Origin: Spirosoma sp. SC4-14 | Lineage (GTDB): Bacteria > Bacteroidota > Bacteroidia > Cytophagales > Spirosomataceae | Direction of reading: 5' to 3' | Assembly (NCBI RefSeq): GCF_037201965.1 | Contig: NZ_CP147518.1 | Span: 87,001 to 151,000 of the forward strand | Length of the DNA stretch: 64,000 nt | Shown here: in pieces, positions 18,020-26,236 of the stretch | Layout: each line of letters starts with the position of its first letter | Position numbering within the stretch: position 1 is the stretch's first letter | Program-made: the position numbers and the translations under genes | Notes under the pieces: model-generated | Told to the model about the DNA's origin: nothing | Seen by the model: the letters and a program-made list of their open reading frames with translations, nothing else | Databases searched by the model: none

Positions 18020-18856
18020 ATGCATACTATTCGAATTTTGATGGCTGGTTTATTCGCTCTATTGATGTTTTGGGCTAGCCCGCTGGCTGCCCAGAGCGAC
18101 ATAAAAGAACAGATTGTTGTACCGCTCACCGACCCTGGCAAGGCTGCTTTTCTCAATGTCGCTCTGGTACATGGCTCGATCCGGGTTATGGGCACAACGG
18201 GTAAAGACATCATAATCGACGCCGTGACTTCGGCTCGTAAGGGCGATCGGGACGACAAAGCCGATGCCAGCGCCAGTGGTATGAAGCGTATTTCCAATAC
18301 TGGAGGAATGGACCTCCGTGCCGAAGAAAAAGACAATCAGGTAAAAGTTCATTCCGATTCCTGGAAACGTCCGGTCGACCTGACCATTAAAGTGCCGCAA
18401 CGTTGCTCGCTAAAACTTAATACCATTAATAATGGCGAAATTACCGTAGATAATGTAACCGGTACCTTAGAAATATCGAATGTCAATGGTGCCATTCAGC
18501 TATCTAACATTTCGGGGTCGGCAGTCGCTAATACGGTAAATGGCAACCTGGTTGCTAGCTTTAAAACGATCGATAACGATGTGCCGATGGCATTCTCAAC
18601 CCTGAACGGAACTATAGATGTAACGTTTCCGGCAACGCTAAAAGCAGCGGTTAAACTCAAATCGGATCAGGGTGATATCTACAGCGATTTTGATATTGAT
18701 GTCGATAAAAGCCTGCCGAAATCATCTCGTTCGGAGAAGAACGGTATGTATCGGGTTACGGTTGAAGAGTGGGTGAAAGGCAAGATCAACGGCGGTGGTC
18801 CCGAAATGATGATGAAAAACATGCATGGGAATATCTATGTACGCAAGGCAAAATAA
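18020..18856 (+). CDS. DUF4097 beta-strand repeat envelope protein (second copy)
   Basis: A 278-residue paralogue of the preceding protein. A signal peptide (MHTIRILMAGLFALLMFWAS, cleavage near AAQS) is followed by the same strand-turn rungs: VHGSIRV, INNGEITV, VNGAIQL, VNGNLVA, LNGTIDV and a closing MHGNIYVRKAK. It differs from copy one in a Lys/Asp-rich segment near 70-110 (SARKGDRDDKADASASG). Five nucleotides separate the two genes, so they are surely cotranscribed. The pair probably arose by duplication and may form a heteromer. A 21-bp perfect hairpin ends the operon 70 nt downstream. Confidence 0.85.
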   Translation: MHTIRILMAGLFALLMFWASPLAAQSDIKEQIVVPLTDPGKAAFLNVALVHGSIRVMGTTGKDIIIDAVTSARKGDRDDKADASASGMKRISNTGGMDLRAEEKDNQVKVHSDSWKRPVDLTIKVPQRCSLKLNTINNGEITVDNVTGTLEISNVNGAIQLSNISGSAVANTVNGNLVASFKTIDNDVPMAFSTLNGTIDVTFPATLKAAVKLKSDQGDIYSDFDIDVDKSLPKSSRSEKNGMYRVTVEEWVKGKINGGGPEMMMKNMHGNIYVRKAK

Positions 18857-18926
18857 GAAAACTCGCTGAACGGCGCGCGTGGTTATCCAATTTGTGCTAC
18901 CGTTTGGTGCGTTCTTTCGGCAGAGT

Positions 18927-18971
18927 AATACAAATAGCCCATCTGTCGCAGACAGATGGGCTATTTGTATT
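18927..18971 (+). terminator. Perfect 21-bp palindromic terminator of the ECF operon
   Basis: Arms 18927-18947 and 18951-18971 pair without mismatch around a 3-nt loop (gca). The GC-rich inner part (AGCCCATCTGTC) flanked by AT-rich ends, with T-rich DNA following, fits an intrinsic terminator, although the stem is unusually long. Confidence 0.75.
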
Positions 18972-19348
18972 GAGTTTATTCTGGTAAGAGTCTGGTATAT
19001 AATGGGCTATCTTTAAAATCTACTCCATAAAAAAAGAAAGCCGTCACGCAAATGGGTGGGACTTTCTGATTAAAACCTATGATGGTACACTATTATCGTT
19101 GAGCAGTAGACGGCACGTGTAATAGGCAGAATTCGCATTAAACCCTATCGATGGTGAGACCGTCTCCTTAGCCTGGTAGTTATTTTCGAGCATAACTTTC
19201 AATATGAAATGCTACTCTGAATGATATGATCAGTATTATACCGCAAAACAATAGAATTTTTTTAAGGGGATATGTTGCTGGATTAGCTAACTTTACCATT
19301 ATATTAACAACTAAGTAACGTTAAGCATATGGTAACGACTTAGCTACT
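18972..19348 (+). other. Intergenic region upstream of the AraC regulator
   Basis: About 380 bp without a credible coding frame. TAACTTTA near 19288 resembles a -7 box but lacks a spaced TTG. The segment 19030-19180 is less AT-rich and carries several short inverted words, but no RNA family was recognised. Confidence 0.35.
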
Positions 19349-20239
19349 ATGCGGCCACAACTCCTGAAAGTACCCCTGAAGTCTGAGCGTTCATTCAGTA
19401 TCAGACAGGATACAGTTCCTTTTTTTTATAACCGCTGGCATTATCATCCGGAGGTTGAACTAGTGCATATTGAGGCTGGCAGCGGCACCCAGTTCGTTGG
19501 TAATAATATCCGAAATTTTGCGTCCGGCGAAGTACTACTAATTGGGTCAAACTTACCACATTACTGGCAATGTGATTCCGATTATTTCAGTACGCAGCAC
19601 AACCGATTTGCGCAAGCTACGGTTGTCCATTTTCTGGCGAATTTTTGGGGAGATACTTTTCTGCTGTTGCCCGAAAACAGGGCAATCGCTCAGCTTCTGG
19701 AAAAAGCACAGCAGGGAATTCGCTTGTTTGGCGAGGCTCGTGAACAGGCCAAACAACTGCTTGCCGACATGCTGTTTGCCAGCGAGTCGAACGAAATGGG
19801 CACCAATCGTATCATAGCGCTCATACGGGTGCTGGCAATGCTGGCTCAGTCAGACGAAATCGAACTTTTATCGACCGCCAGTTATCCAATTCAGTTTGAT
19901 GAAATCGATGACGACCGGATTAATCGGATATACGCCCATTCGACGGCTAATTATCAGCGCAAGATTTCTCTGGACGAAATTGCGGCTGTTGCCAATATGA
20001 ACCCTAATTCGTTCTGCCGTTATTTTAAATCGCGAACGGGAAAATCTTATTCCTGGTTTCTGATCGAGTTGCGCGTAAATCTGGCTTGCAAACTACTGAT
20101 AGAAGGGCGCTTAAGTATTGCTCAGGTGTGTTATGAAAGTGGTTTTAACCAGTTTTCGGGCTTCAATAAGTATTTTAAGCTGATAACGGGCAAAAGTCCC
20201 ATTCAATACCAAAGAGCCTTCAGTAAGGTGCTTCAATAA
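19349..20239 (+). CDS. AraC family transcriptional regulator
   Basis: A 296-residue regulator. Residues about 28-75 form the cupin sensor (YNRWHYHPEVELVHI, then FASGEVLLIGSNLPHYW), the small-molecule pocket of sugar-type AraC proteins. The C-terminal DNA-binding domain (about 195-292) contains two helix-turn-helices: ISLDEIAAVANMNPNSFCRYFK and LSIAQVCYESGFNQFSGFNKYFK, with the family ending TGKSPIQYQ. It is convergent with a CE6 esterase gene and has no obvious divergently transcribed target, so its regulon is unknown. A sugar-responsive function is inferred from the cupin type. Confidence 0.92.
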   Translation: MRPQLLKVPLKSERSFSIRQDTVPFFYNRWHYHPEVELVHIEAGSGTQFVGNNIRNFASGEVLLIGSNLPHYWQCDSDYFSTQHNRFAQATVVHFLANFWGDTFLLLPENRAIAQLLEKAQQGIRLFGEAREQAKQLLADMLFASESNEMGTNRIIALIRVLAMLAQSDEIELLSTASYPIQFDEIDDDRINRIYAHSTANYQRKISLDEIAAVANMNPNSFCRYFKSRTGKSYSWFLIELRVNLACKLLIEGRLSIAQVCYESGFNQFSGFNKYFKLITGKSPIQYQRAFSKVLQ

Positions 20240-20271
20240 GCCTTGGGAAATAACTTTAGGGCTTATTTTTT
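20235..20271 (+). terminator. Intrinsic terminator after the AraC gene
   Basis: AATAAGCC (20235-20242) pairs with GGCTTATT (20260-20267), followed by a T-run to 20271. The stop codon lies inside the left arm; the right part overlaps the 3' end of the convergent esterase gene. Confidence 0.6.
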
Positions 20272-21081
20272 TCGACCCGATTCAAGTTTCAGCATGGCAT
20301 CTGCATACCGGCTTCCCAGTTCCCGCGCCGATTTTGTGTCAAAATGAGTCTGATCGCCTTTGTCGGTTAAGCCAGAAGCATCAACGCAGGCCGAATAGGG
20401 AACAATTGTGGGCAGTTGGCGCAATAGGCTATTGATCTGAGAGGCATCGGGTACGTGCGAAACGTAAAAGTCGCCCAGTGTACCAACCACAACAGGCAGG
20501 CGCTCGTCATGAAATTCGGTTCGGAAGCGTTCTATTAGTTGCGTCACCTTTTTCTGATACGTGTTTGCCAGTTCGGGTTTGCTGTCGCTTTCGCCCTGAT
20601 GCCATAAAATACCGTGTAGCGTTCCGGTTTGCTGAGCCGCATGGGCGCGGGCAATTGCTTCGTCGTATGGGTGGCTTTGGGTCTGGTCGTGGTAGCCACC
20701 CGGTTGCCACGAATCAATGGCCGATCCTCCTGCCGCAGCCGGAATTAACCCAATGAATACCGCCGTATCGGCTTCGGCCATTTTTTTGCCAAAAGTCAAA
20801 CCAGGCCCTACTCCGATCACGTCTGGCTTGTCGAAATGCATCGGATCAGTTGCCGGAACCCATTTATTGTCGCGGGTGAGCATCCATACACGCGGATGAG
20901 GGACCTGATCAACAGGCTCGACCCGGCCCCGGCCAGCCATATTCGATTGCCCAGACAGCAAGTACAGATGAAATTTTTCGGATGGGAGGTTTGGCGGCAA
21001 CGATACTTGTGCCAGCAGGGGCATACTCGCTACTACCCATGCAAGAAGCAGAGTCAATATTATTTTTGCCATATACTTCAT
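20263..21081 (-). CDS. CE6-type sialate O-acetylesterase-like SGNH esterase
   Basis: A 272-residue exported esterase that should remove acetyl groups from carbohydrates. The nucleophile lies in LYLLSGQSNMAGRG (Ser46 with the chosen start), the third block in HGILWHQGESDSK, and the catalytic acid/His in KGDQTHFDTKSARELG. PAAAGGSAIDSW is also a typical CE6 segment. The frame extends back to a GTG at 21114, but ATG 21081 (MKYMAKIILTLLLAWVVAS) gives a normal signal peptide; ATG 21072 is a near alternative. It is downstream of the PPK2 gene on the same strand. The substrate might be plant hemicellulose or a bacterial exopolysaccharide. Confidence 0.9.
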   Translation of the reverse strand: MKYMAKIILTLLLAWVVASMPLLAQVSLPPNLPSEKFHLYLLSGQSNMAGRGRVEPVDQVPHPRVWMLTRDNKWVPATDPMHFDKPDVIGVGPGLTFGKKMAEADTAVFIGLIPAAAGGSAIDSWQPGGYHDQTQSHPYDEAIARAHAAQQTGTLHGILWHQGESDSKPELANTYQKKVTQLIERFRTEFHDERLPVVVGTLGDFYVSHVPDASQINSLLRQLPTIVPYSACVDASGLTDKGDQTHFDTKSARELGSRYADAMLKLESGRKK

Positions 21082-21113
21082 CATTGCATGAGCCAGTGCA
21101 ACTAAATACACCA

Positions 21114-22010
21114 CTACTGTGCGTTAATGACTGGAATTAGTTTCTGTAATTCAGTAAAGCGATTTTCGTTTGTTCTTACTTCAGAAACTGGTATTTTTTT
21201 CAGTTCTTCAATTAAGACTTGCCCAACCAGTAGGCGCATATTCTTTTTGTCATCTGCGGGAATTACGTACCAGGGCGCATGTTCTTTTGCGGTTTCGTTG
21301 ATACAGGTTTCATAGGCATCCTGATAGTCATCCCAGAATTTACGTTCTTCAACGTCTCCTTCTTCGAATTTCCAGTTTTTATCGGCCTCCTGAATACGGG
21401 AAATGAGCCGCTCGGCCTGTTCTTTTTTGGAAACGTGCAGATAAAATTTAACCGTCGGAAACCCATTCCGGTATAAATGTTTTTCCATATCCCGAATCAC
21501 TTCGAAACGCTGTTTGAAAAGCTTGTCTATATCGTCCGTTGTTTTTTCGGGCAGGCGCTGGCTTTGGGTTAGAATTTCGGGATGGACCTTCGTTACTAAT
21601 ACTTCTTCGTAATAGGAGCGATTAAAAATGGCAACCATACCACGTTCGGGTAATTCGCGCCAGCTACGCCACAGGAAATCATGATCTAGCTCCTGATCTG
21701 TTGGCCGTTTAAATGAGTATACGCGTACACCAGCAGGGTTCGTACCCGTAAAGACATGCCGAATGGTGCCATCTTTACCAGCCGCATCCAGAGCCTGAAA
21801 GACAACAGTTAGCCCAAAGCGGTTATGGGCAAACATACGTTCCTGATATTTGTCGATTTCTTCGGCCTGATTCCGAAGTATCAGCTCATATTCAGACTCG
21901 TTTTCATAAATATCGTCCACTTTAGTAGGCGCTTTTTTGATTTTGAACGGCTTGTCGCCGTCGTAGCGGAATCGGTCGATGTCGAAATTTTTCACGGGAT
22001 AAAAACGCAA
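21114..22010 (-). CDS. Polyphosphate kinase 2 family protein
   Basis: A 298-residue cytoplasmic kinase that transfers phosphate between polyphosphate and nucleotides. The Walker A-type loop is FQALDAAGKDGTIRHVF (Asp75, Lys79), the lid is FKRPTDQELDHDFLWR (100-115), and the Walker B-type segment is IFNRSYYEEVLVTKVHPE (128-145). Length and motifs match the one-domain PPK2 group, probably the type that phosphorylates AMP and/or ADP; which one cannot be fixed here. No ATG is available near the N-terminus: the frame opens with TTG at 22010, with a GTG at 21995 as an alternative, and an in-frame stop lies two codons upstream. The downstream esterase gene begins about 33 nt after the stop. Confidence 0.93.
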   Translation of the reverse strand: MRFYPVKNFDIDRFRYDGDKPFKIKKAPTKVDDIYENESEYELILRNQAEEIDKYQERMFAHNRFGLTVVFQALDAAGKDGTIRHVFTGTNPAGVRVYSFKRPTDQELDHDFLWRSWRELPERGMVAIFNRSYYEEVLVTKVHPEILTQSQRLPEKTTDDIDKLFKQRFEVIRDMEKHLYRNGFPTVKFYLHVSKKEQAERLISRIQEADKNWKFEEGDVEERKFWDDYQDAYETCINETAKEHAPWYVIPADDKKNMRLLVGQVLIEELKKIPVSEVRTNENRFTELQKLIPVINAQ

Positions 22011-22164
22011 ACTTTACGTCAATCAGTTACGTTAACAGTATAGGATGATAACCGGAATAAAGGCAAATGGTTGTTATCGCTATCAATAACAAGCGTTACG
22101 CTGCCAAATATACTGTAATTGACAGATGCCCGGCATTCGTAAAAAAGCTTAAGAACCTGAATAT

Positions 22165-22737
22165 ATGAGTGCTAATCAATCTCCAAACCTCGAAAAAGCT
22201 ACTTTCGGGACGGGCTGTTTCTGGTGTACAGAAGCGATGTATAACTCGCTGGACGGTGTTGTATCGGCCATTTCTGGTTACGAAGGTGGTCATAAAGCAT
22301 ACCCGACCTATAAAGAAGTCTGCACGGGCACAACTGGCCACGCAGAATGCGTGGAGGTTACCTTTGATTCCTCTATGATTACCTATCAGGAGCTTTTACA
22401 GGCCTTCTTCCGTAGCCATGATCCTACAACTCTTAACCGCCAGGGAGCTGATGTTGGTACGCAATATCGTTCGGTCATCTTCTATCATAATGATGAGCAG
22501 AAACGTCTTGCAGAAACTGCAAAAGACGAACTGAATAAAGCAGAGGTCTATGATAGCCCGATCGTAACAGAAATTAGTCCGGCCAGTACATTTTATGAAG
22601 CGGAGGCCTATCACCAAAATTATTTTGCTAATAATCCGAATCAGGGTTATTGCGCATTTGTGATTGCCCCCAAACTCGACAAATTCAGAAAGGTATTTAA
22701 GGAAAAGTTGAAACCTGCCGAGCAGGCCAGCAGCTAA
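22165..22737 (+). CDS. msrA: Peptide methionine-S-sulfoxide reductase A
   Basis: A 190-residue repair enzyme that reduces the S-epimer of methionine sulfoxide in proteins. The catalytic motif GCFWCTEA is at residues 17-24 with nucleophile Cys18, and the family segments GYEGGH, PTYKEVCTGTTGHAE and TEISPASTFYEAEAYHQNY are all present. Cys at about residue 170 (NQGYCAFVI) is a possible resolving residue. No signal peptide, so cytoplasmic. Monocistronic between divergent ppk2 and its own terminator 11 nt downstream. Confidence 0.96.
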   Translation: MSANQSPNLEKATFGTGCFWCTEAMYNSLDGVVSAISGYEGGHKAYPTYKEVCTGTTGHAECVEVTFDSSMITYQELLQAFFRSHDPTTLNRQGADVGTQYRSVIFYHNDEQKRLAETAKDELNKAEVYDSPIVTEISPASTFYEAEAYHQNYFANNPNQGYCAFVIAPKLDKFRKVFKEKLKPAEQASS

Positions 22738-22748
22738 GTTGGTTACAT

Positions 22749-22773
22749 AAAGCCCCTGAACGGGGCTTTTTTT
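22749..22773 (+). terminator. Intrinsic terminator of msrA
   Basis: AAAGCCCC / GGGGCTTT type hairpin (22749-22756 with 22762-22769, loop TGAAC) followed by a run of T. Classical rho-independent form. Confidence 0.85.
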
Positions 22774-22787
22774 ATTTATTCTGTTGT

Positions 22788-23063
22788 TTAACGAGGGAGG
22801 GGAAGCATTGCCATTGAGTCGGTAAAGTAGATAGCCATAGCGCTATTGGTGCCAAATTGGTATTGCACGTAGTGGGGGGCCGAAAGTTATTGTAGTGTTT
22901 CTGCACAGTTGCTCAGCGTAGGGAGCGTTTCGATAAAAGGCAATAGCGAGGCCGCACCTGGGTCTTTCAAGGCAGGGGAAACGTATTCAGGGAGGGACGT
23001 AGGAGATAATATTTTGCTATTAAATATATAGATTTTGTTGGTTGTAATTTTTATCAAAAAGGG
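22788..23063 (-). pseudogene. Possible gene relic: coding-like frame broken by one in-frame TAA
   Basis: On the minus strand one frame is open from 23063 down to 22890 (58 codons, no ATG), meets TAA at 22887-22889, and continues open for 32 codons to TAA at 22788-22790. The segments read like protein, for example SLPEYVSPALKDPGAASLLP before the stop and APHYVQYQFGTNSAMAIYFT after it. The part up to about 23010 is clearly richer in G+C than the AT-rich DNA beyond. I do not recognise a family. It could be the 3' remnant of a decayed gene or a chance frame; no start codon is present. Confidence 0.3.
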
Positions 23064-23066
23064 TCA

Positions 23067-23496
23067 ATACAATTCCATTAAAAACAAGGGCAAGTAGTGG
23101 TTGTTCGGAGCTAACATAAAAAAAATATGACAAAAAAAGGCTCTGAAGGCTTAGTTATTTATCACTATTAAATGTAATTAACTACGCTAAAAGCTGTTTA
23201 ATTAAAATACGTTTGATACTGGCAGCTATACATGGGTTATCTCCGTTATTAGCATTAAATTACACGGTTAATAAGTATATTTTTTTATAGGAAGATTTAA
23301 TGGGCAGTCTTGCCTGAGGTCTTTTTATAGGTAGGCTAATCTGGCAAACCAGTATACTTTTGTTTAGTAATTTTTACTTATAAATATGAATAATACAATT
23401 TTAGTACACGGTGAAAAAATAGACTAAACGTGTAAAATTTTGCAACGTAAACGAATATTTTGCGTACGGATTAAAGAATTGCTTAATCGCTAATTT
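23067..23496 (+). other. AT-rich leader region of the arylsulfotransferase-like gene
   Basis: About 430 bp, markedly AT-rich. TACTTTTG at 23355-23362 is a perfect match to the -7 box TAnnTTTG but has no TTG 19-21 nt upstream. A long 5' leader of about 130 nt would result. No riboswitch or RNA was recognised. Confidence 0.35.
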
Positions 23497-25074
23497 ATGA
23501 AACACGCATTATATTTATTTGTTTTTTTGCTCGTCGTTGCTGGTTGCAAGCACAACACAAACGACATTCCTACGCCTACTAACCCACTAACTTTTTCGGT
23601 ACTTTCTGATTCCATATCTATAAATCCTTACGGATATACACCATTATCTGCATTAGTAAATTTCACCGGCCCCGTAGAGGGTAAAACATTCATTCGGGTT
23701 CGGGGCAAACATGGTTCAATTACCAATGTTGAGAATGTTTTTAATGACAAAGGCACTGCTCATTCCATACCAGTTATTGGCCTGTACGCAAATTATCTGA
23801 ATACTGTTGATGTGCGACTACTCAATGACAGTGGCGATACATTAGCCGCCAGCACGCTTACGATTCAGACGGGCGATTTGCCCCCTAACATGCCAACCGC
23901 AATTACGGCCAGTGCTTTTGATGAAAGTAAGGTTACGCCAGGTCTGGTTCTGGTCAGTAACTATTCTGACCGGGATACGGGTAGTCCCTCTACGCCTTTC
24001 CTGATGGATGCCTATGGCGATATTCGCTGGGTATTAGACTACCGAAACCACAGTCAGTTGAAAACGCTTAGTTATGACGATGGCATTGAACGACTAAGAA
24101 ATGGTAATTTCTTTTTTGGGGATATTAATAGCTCTGCGGTATATGAAGTTGATCTGTTAGGGAAGGTCGTTACTAGCTGGAGTTTACAAGGCTATTTATT
24201 CCATCATAACGTTATTGAAAAGCCAGACGGCAATTTTATACTAACGGCCACTAAGCCCGGAAGCATGGGCCTTAGTGGCATAGAAACTATCGAGGACTAT
24301 GTAATAGAAGTAGACCGTAAATCGGGGCAAGTTCTCAATGAATGGGATCTTAAACAGTCGCTCGATGAGCAGCGAACGGCTTTATCTGCAAGTCCTTTTG
24401 TAACGGCTAATGATTGGTTCCATGGAAACTCTGTAGTTTACGATTCAACCGATAATACAATTATTGTTTCGGGACGCCATCAGGGAGTTGTTAAACTGGA
24501 CTATCAAAATCAGATTAAGTGGATTTTAGCAGCCCATAGAGGATGGGGTACAAACCGGCGCGACGAAGATCTGAACCAGTATTTATTACAGCCGCTTGAT
24601 GCCAATGGTGTTGCTATCACAGATCCAGAAGTACTCGATGGTTCGAAAATTAGTGCTGACTTCGAGTGGAACTGGTATCAACACAGTAATATTCAACTGC
24701 CTAATGGCGATGTAATGGTATTTGATAATGGCGACATACGCGAATACGATAGCGGGGCCAGTCGGTATAGCCGGGCTGTTTCTTACAAGATAGACCCTGT
24801 TAAAATGACGGTTCAGCAAACCTGGGCCTATGGAAAAGAGAGAGGGTTAGAAACATATTCGCAGATTATAAGCAGTGTGCAGTATTTAGGCCAATCGAAC
24901 CATGTTGTGTTTGCACCCGGCTATCAGGTGGAGAATACTACGGGTAAAGGCGGAAAAGTGGTGGAGATTGATATGAAAACCAAAGAGGTCGTTTCTGAGA
25001 TCAGTATATCGGCCGCTAATTTGTGGGGATTTCACCGGGCCAAGAAGATGAGCGCTTACCCAGGCACACTGTAA
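23497..25074 (+). CDS. Arylsulfotransferase (ASST)-like lipoprotein
   Basis: A 525-residue exported protein. The N-terminus MKHALYLFVFLLVVAGC is a lipoprotein signal with the lipidated Cys at 17, so it is probably anchored to a membrane. Residues about 30-125 form an Ig-like N-terminal domain, as in PF17425; the rest is a beta-propeller of the ASST family (PF05935), with LFHHNVIEKPDGNFILTA, DWFHGNSVVYDS and EWNWYQHSNIQLPNGDVMVF. The conserved His residues in these segments match the active-site histidines of arylsulfate sulfotransferases, which move sulfate between phenols. The family assignment is firm; sulfotransferase activity is inferred, and other substrates are possible. Monocistronic, with a terminator 46 nt downstream. 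Confidence 0.82.
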   Translation: MKHALYLFVFLLVVAGCKHNTNDIPTPTNPLTFSVLSDSISINPYGYTPLSALVNFTGPVEGKTFIRVRGKHGSITNVENVFNDKGTAHSIPVIGLYANYLNTVDVRLLNDSGDTLAASTLTIQTGDLPPNMPTAITASAFDESKVTPGLVLVSNYSDRDTGSPSTPFLMDAYGDIRWVLDYRNHSQLKTLSYDDGIERLRNGNFFFGDINSSAVYEVDLLGKVVTSWSLQGYLFHHNVIEKPDGNFILTATKPGSMGLSGIETIEDYVIEVDRKSGQVLNEWDLKQSLDEQRTALSASPFVTANDWFHGNSVVYDSTDNTIIVSGRHQGVVKLDYQNQIKWILAAHRGWGTNRRDEDLNQYLLQPLDANGVAITDPEVLDGSKISADFEWNWYQHSNIQLPNGDVMVFDNGDIREYDSGASRYSRAVSYKIDPVKMTVQQTWAYGKERGLETYSQIISSVQYLGQSNHVVFAPGYQVENTTGKGGKVVEIDMKTKEVVSEISISAANLWGFHRAKKMSAYPGTL

Positions 25075-25120
25075 GCGAACATTGCTGCCTGTTCGGGATA
25101 CCGTAAGGCAAATCGAATCG

Positions 25121-25153
25121 AAAAACGCCAGTCTAAGTAAGGCTGGCGTTTTT
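25121..25153 (+). terminator. Intrinsic terminator after the ASST-like gene
   Basis: AAAAACGCCAG (25121-25131) pairs with CTGGCGTTTTT (25143-25153) around an 11-nt loop; the T-run is part of the right arm. Confidence 0.8.
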
Positions 25154-25667
25154 GTTTACCTTTATGAGAAGAAACCAACAGGTTTCTGCAAACAAAGAGG
25201 GCTGGCCACAACAAGCGTTGCATCTGAACACTCAATTTTATAGGAGTGGTTAAAATCACGGCTGAATGTTATAGCCAGAAAATTTGATCTTTCCTGTTGG
25301 TAGAACGTACTGCTTTTCGATAAATAGGAGTAATTAAACCCTCAGGTTAATGGTCGAATAAATTCATTTTGTTCTATTGGGTAAATAGGAAAAATGACTG
25401 CTAAATTCACAATTATTCGCCTTACCGCTTGCTCAAACATCGGTAAAAACCAGCTACTGACAAACGAGCTAAATCAGGGAAGTATATGAAATAATAGAGA
25501 TATAAAAATCTGATTTGCAGATGATTAGCCCTCTTGCCGAAGTGGGTGAGCAGTTATTGAAAAAAACGCCTTATTACCGATTAATAAGAGCCTAAACAGG
25601 GGTATTTGCTCGGCCAAACGAATATACTTTAATTTGTTTCCAGTTTTACATAAATCAGTTGTACCAC
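25154..25667. other. Intergenic region without recognised genes
   Basis: About 510 bp, increasingly AT-rich. Near the right end TTAATTTG (about 25629-25636) with a TTG roughly 20 nt before could be a degenerate promoter for the small barrel protein. Frames present are short and unconvincing. Confidence 0.35.
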
Positions 25668-26180
25668 ATGAAAAAAATTCACTTTTCGATTCTGTTCGTC
25701 ATAGCTCTCCTGGCCAGTACTCAGTCGTTTGCTCAAATGGCCATTGATAAGGGCACGAAATTTATTAACCTCGGTATCGGCGTAGGCGGATACGGGTATT
25801 ACACCGGTGGAGGTGGCATTGGGCTGAATGCTGCTGCCGACTTTGGTGTGACGAAAAACATCACCGTAGGTGCTGTTGCCGGTTATAGAAGTTATGGAAG
25901 CGTAGCATCTTATAGCTATCATTCATTCGATATTGGTGCTCGTGGTTCTTATCACTTCAACGAACTTCTCAATTTAGGCACAGATAAAGCCGATTTGTAT
26001 GCTGGCTTAGGTCTTTCATATTTTTCGTTTTCATATGGTGGCTATCTAGACAATTATGGTACCGTATATGTGCCTATTCACATTGGTGGTCGTTATTTTT
26101 TCAGCGAGAACATCGGAGGCTTTGCTGAACTAGGTTCAAGTCTGGCAACGCTTAAATTAGGGGTAACCTTTAAATTCTAA
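25668..26180 (+). CDS. Small outer-membrane beta-barrel protein
   Basis: A 170-residue exported protein. ATG 25668 begins a textbook signal peptide (MKKIHFSILFVIALLASTQS, cleavage after SFAQ). The mature part alternates amphipathic strands and Gly/Tyr-rich turns (GIGVGGYGYYTGGGGIGLNA, ITVGAVAGYRSYG, ADLYAGLGLSYFSF) and ends in LKLGVTFKF with a terminal Phe, the usual C-terminal signature of outer-membrane barrels recognised by BamA. An eight-stranded OmpA/OmpW-like barrel is likely. No specific function can be given. An upstream in-frame TTG (25659) is less likely as a start. Followed by a strong hairpin shared with the convergent peptidase gene. Confidence 0.8.
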   Translation: MKKIHFSILFVIALLASTQSFAQMAIDKGTKFINLGIGVGGYGYYTGGGGIGLNAAADFGVTKNITVGAVAGYRSYGSVASYSYHSFDIGARGSYHFNELLNLGTDKADLYAGLGLSYFSFSYGGYLDNYGTVYVPIHIGGRYFFSENIGGFAELGSSLATLKLGVTFKF

Positions 26181-26200
26181 GGAATTCGCATTGGTGATAA

Positions 26201-26235
26201 GGGCAGATCGAAACAATTCGATCTGCCCTTTTTTT
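26201..26235 (+). terminator. Intrinsic terminator between convergent genes
   Basis: GGGCAGATCGAA (26201-26212) pairs perfectly with TTCGATCTGCCC (26217-26228), loop ACAA, followed by seven T. It terminates the barrel gene and lies one base before the stop codon of the oppositely oriented peptidase. Confidence 0.88.
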
Positions 26236-26236
26236 A

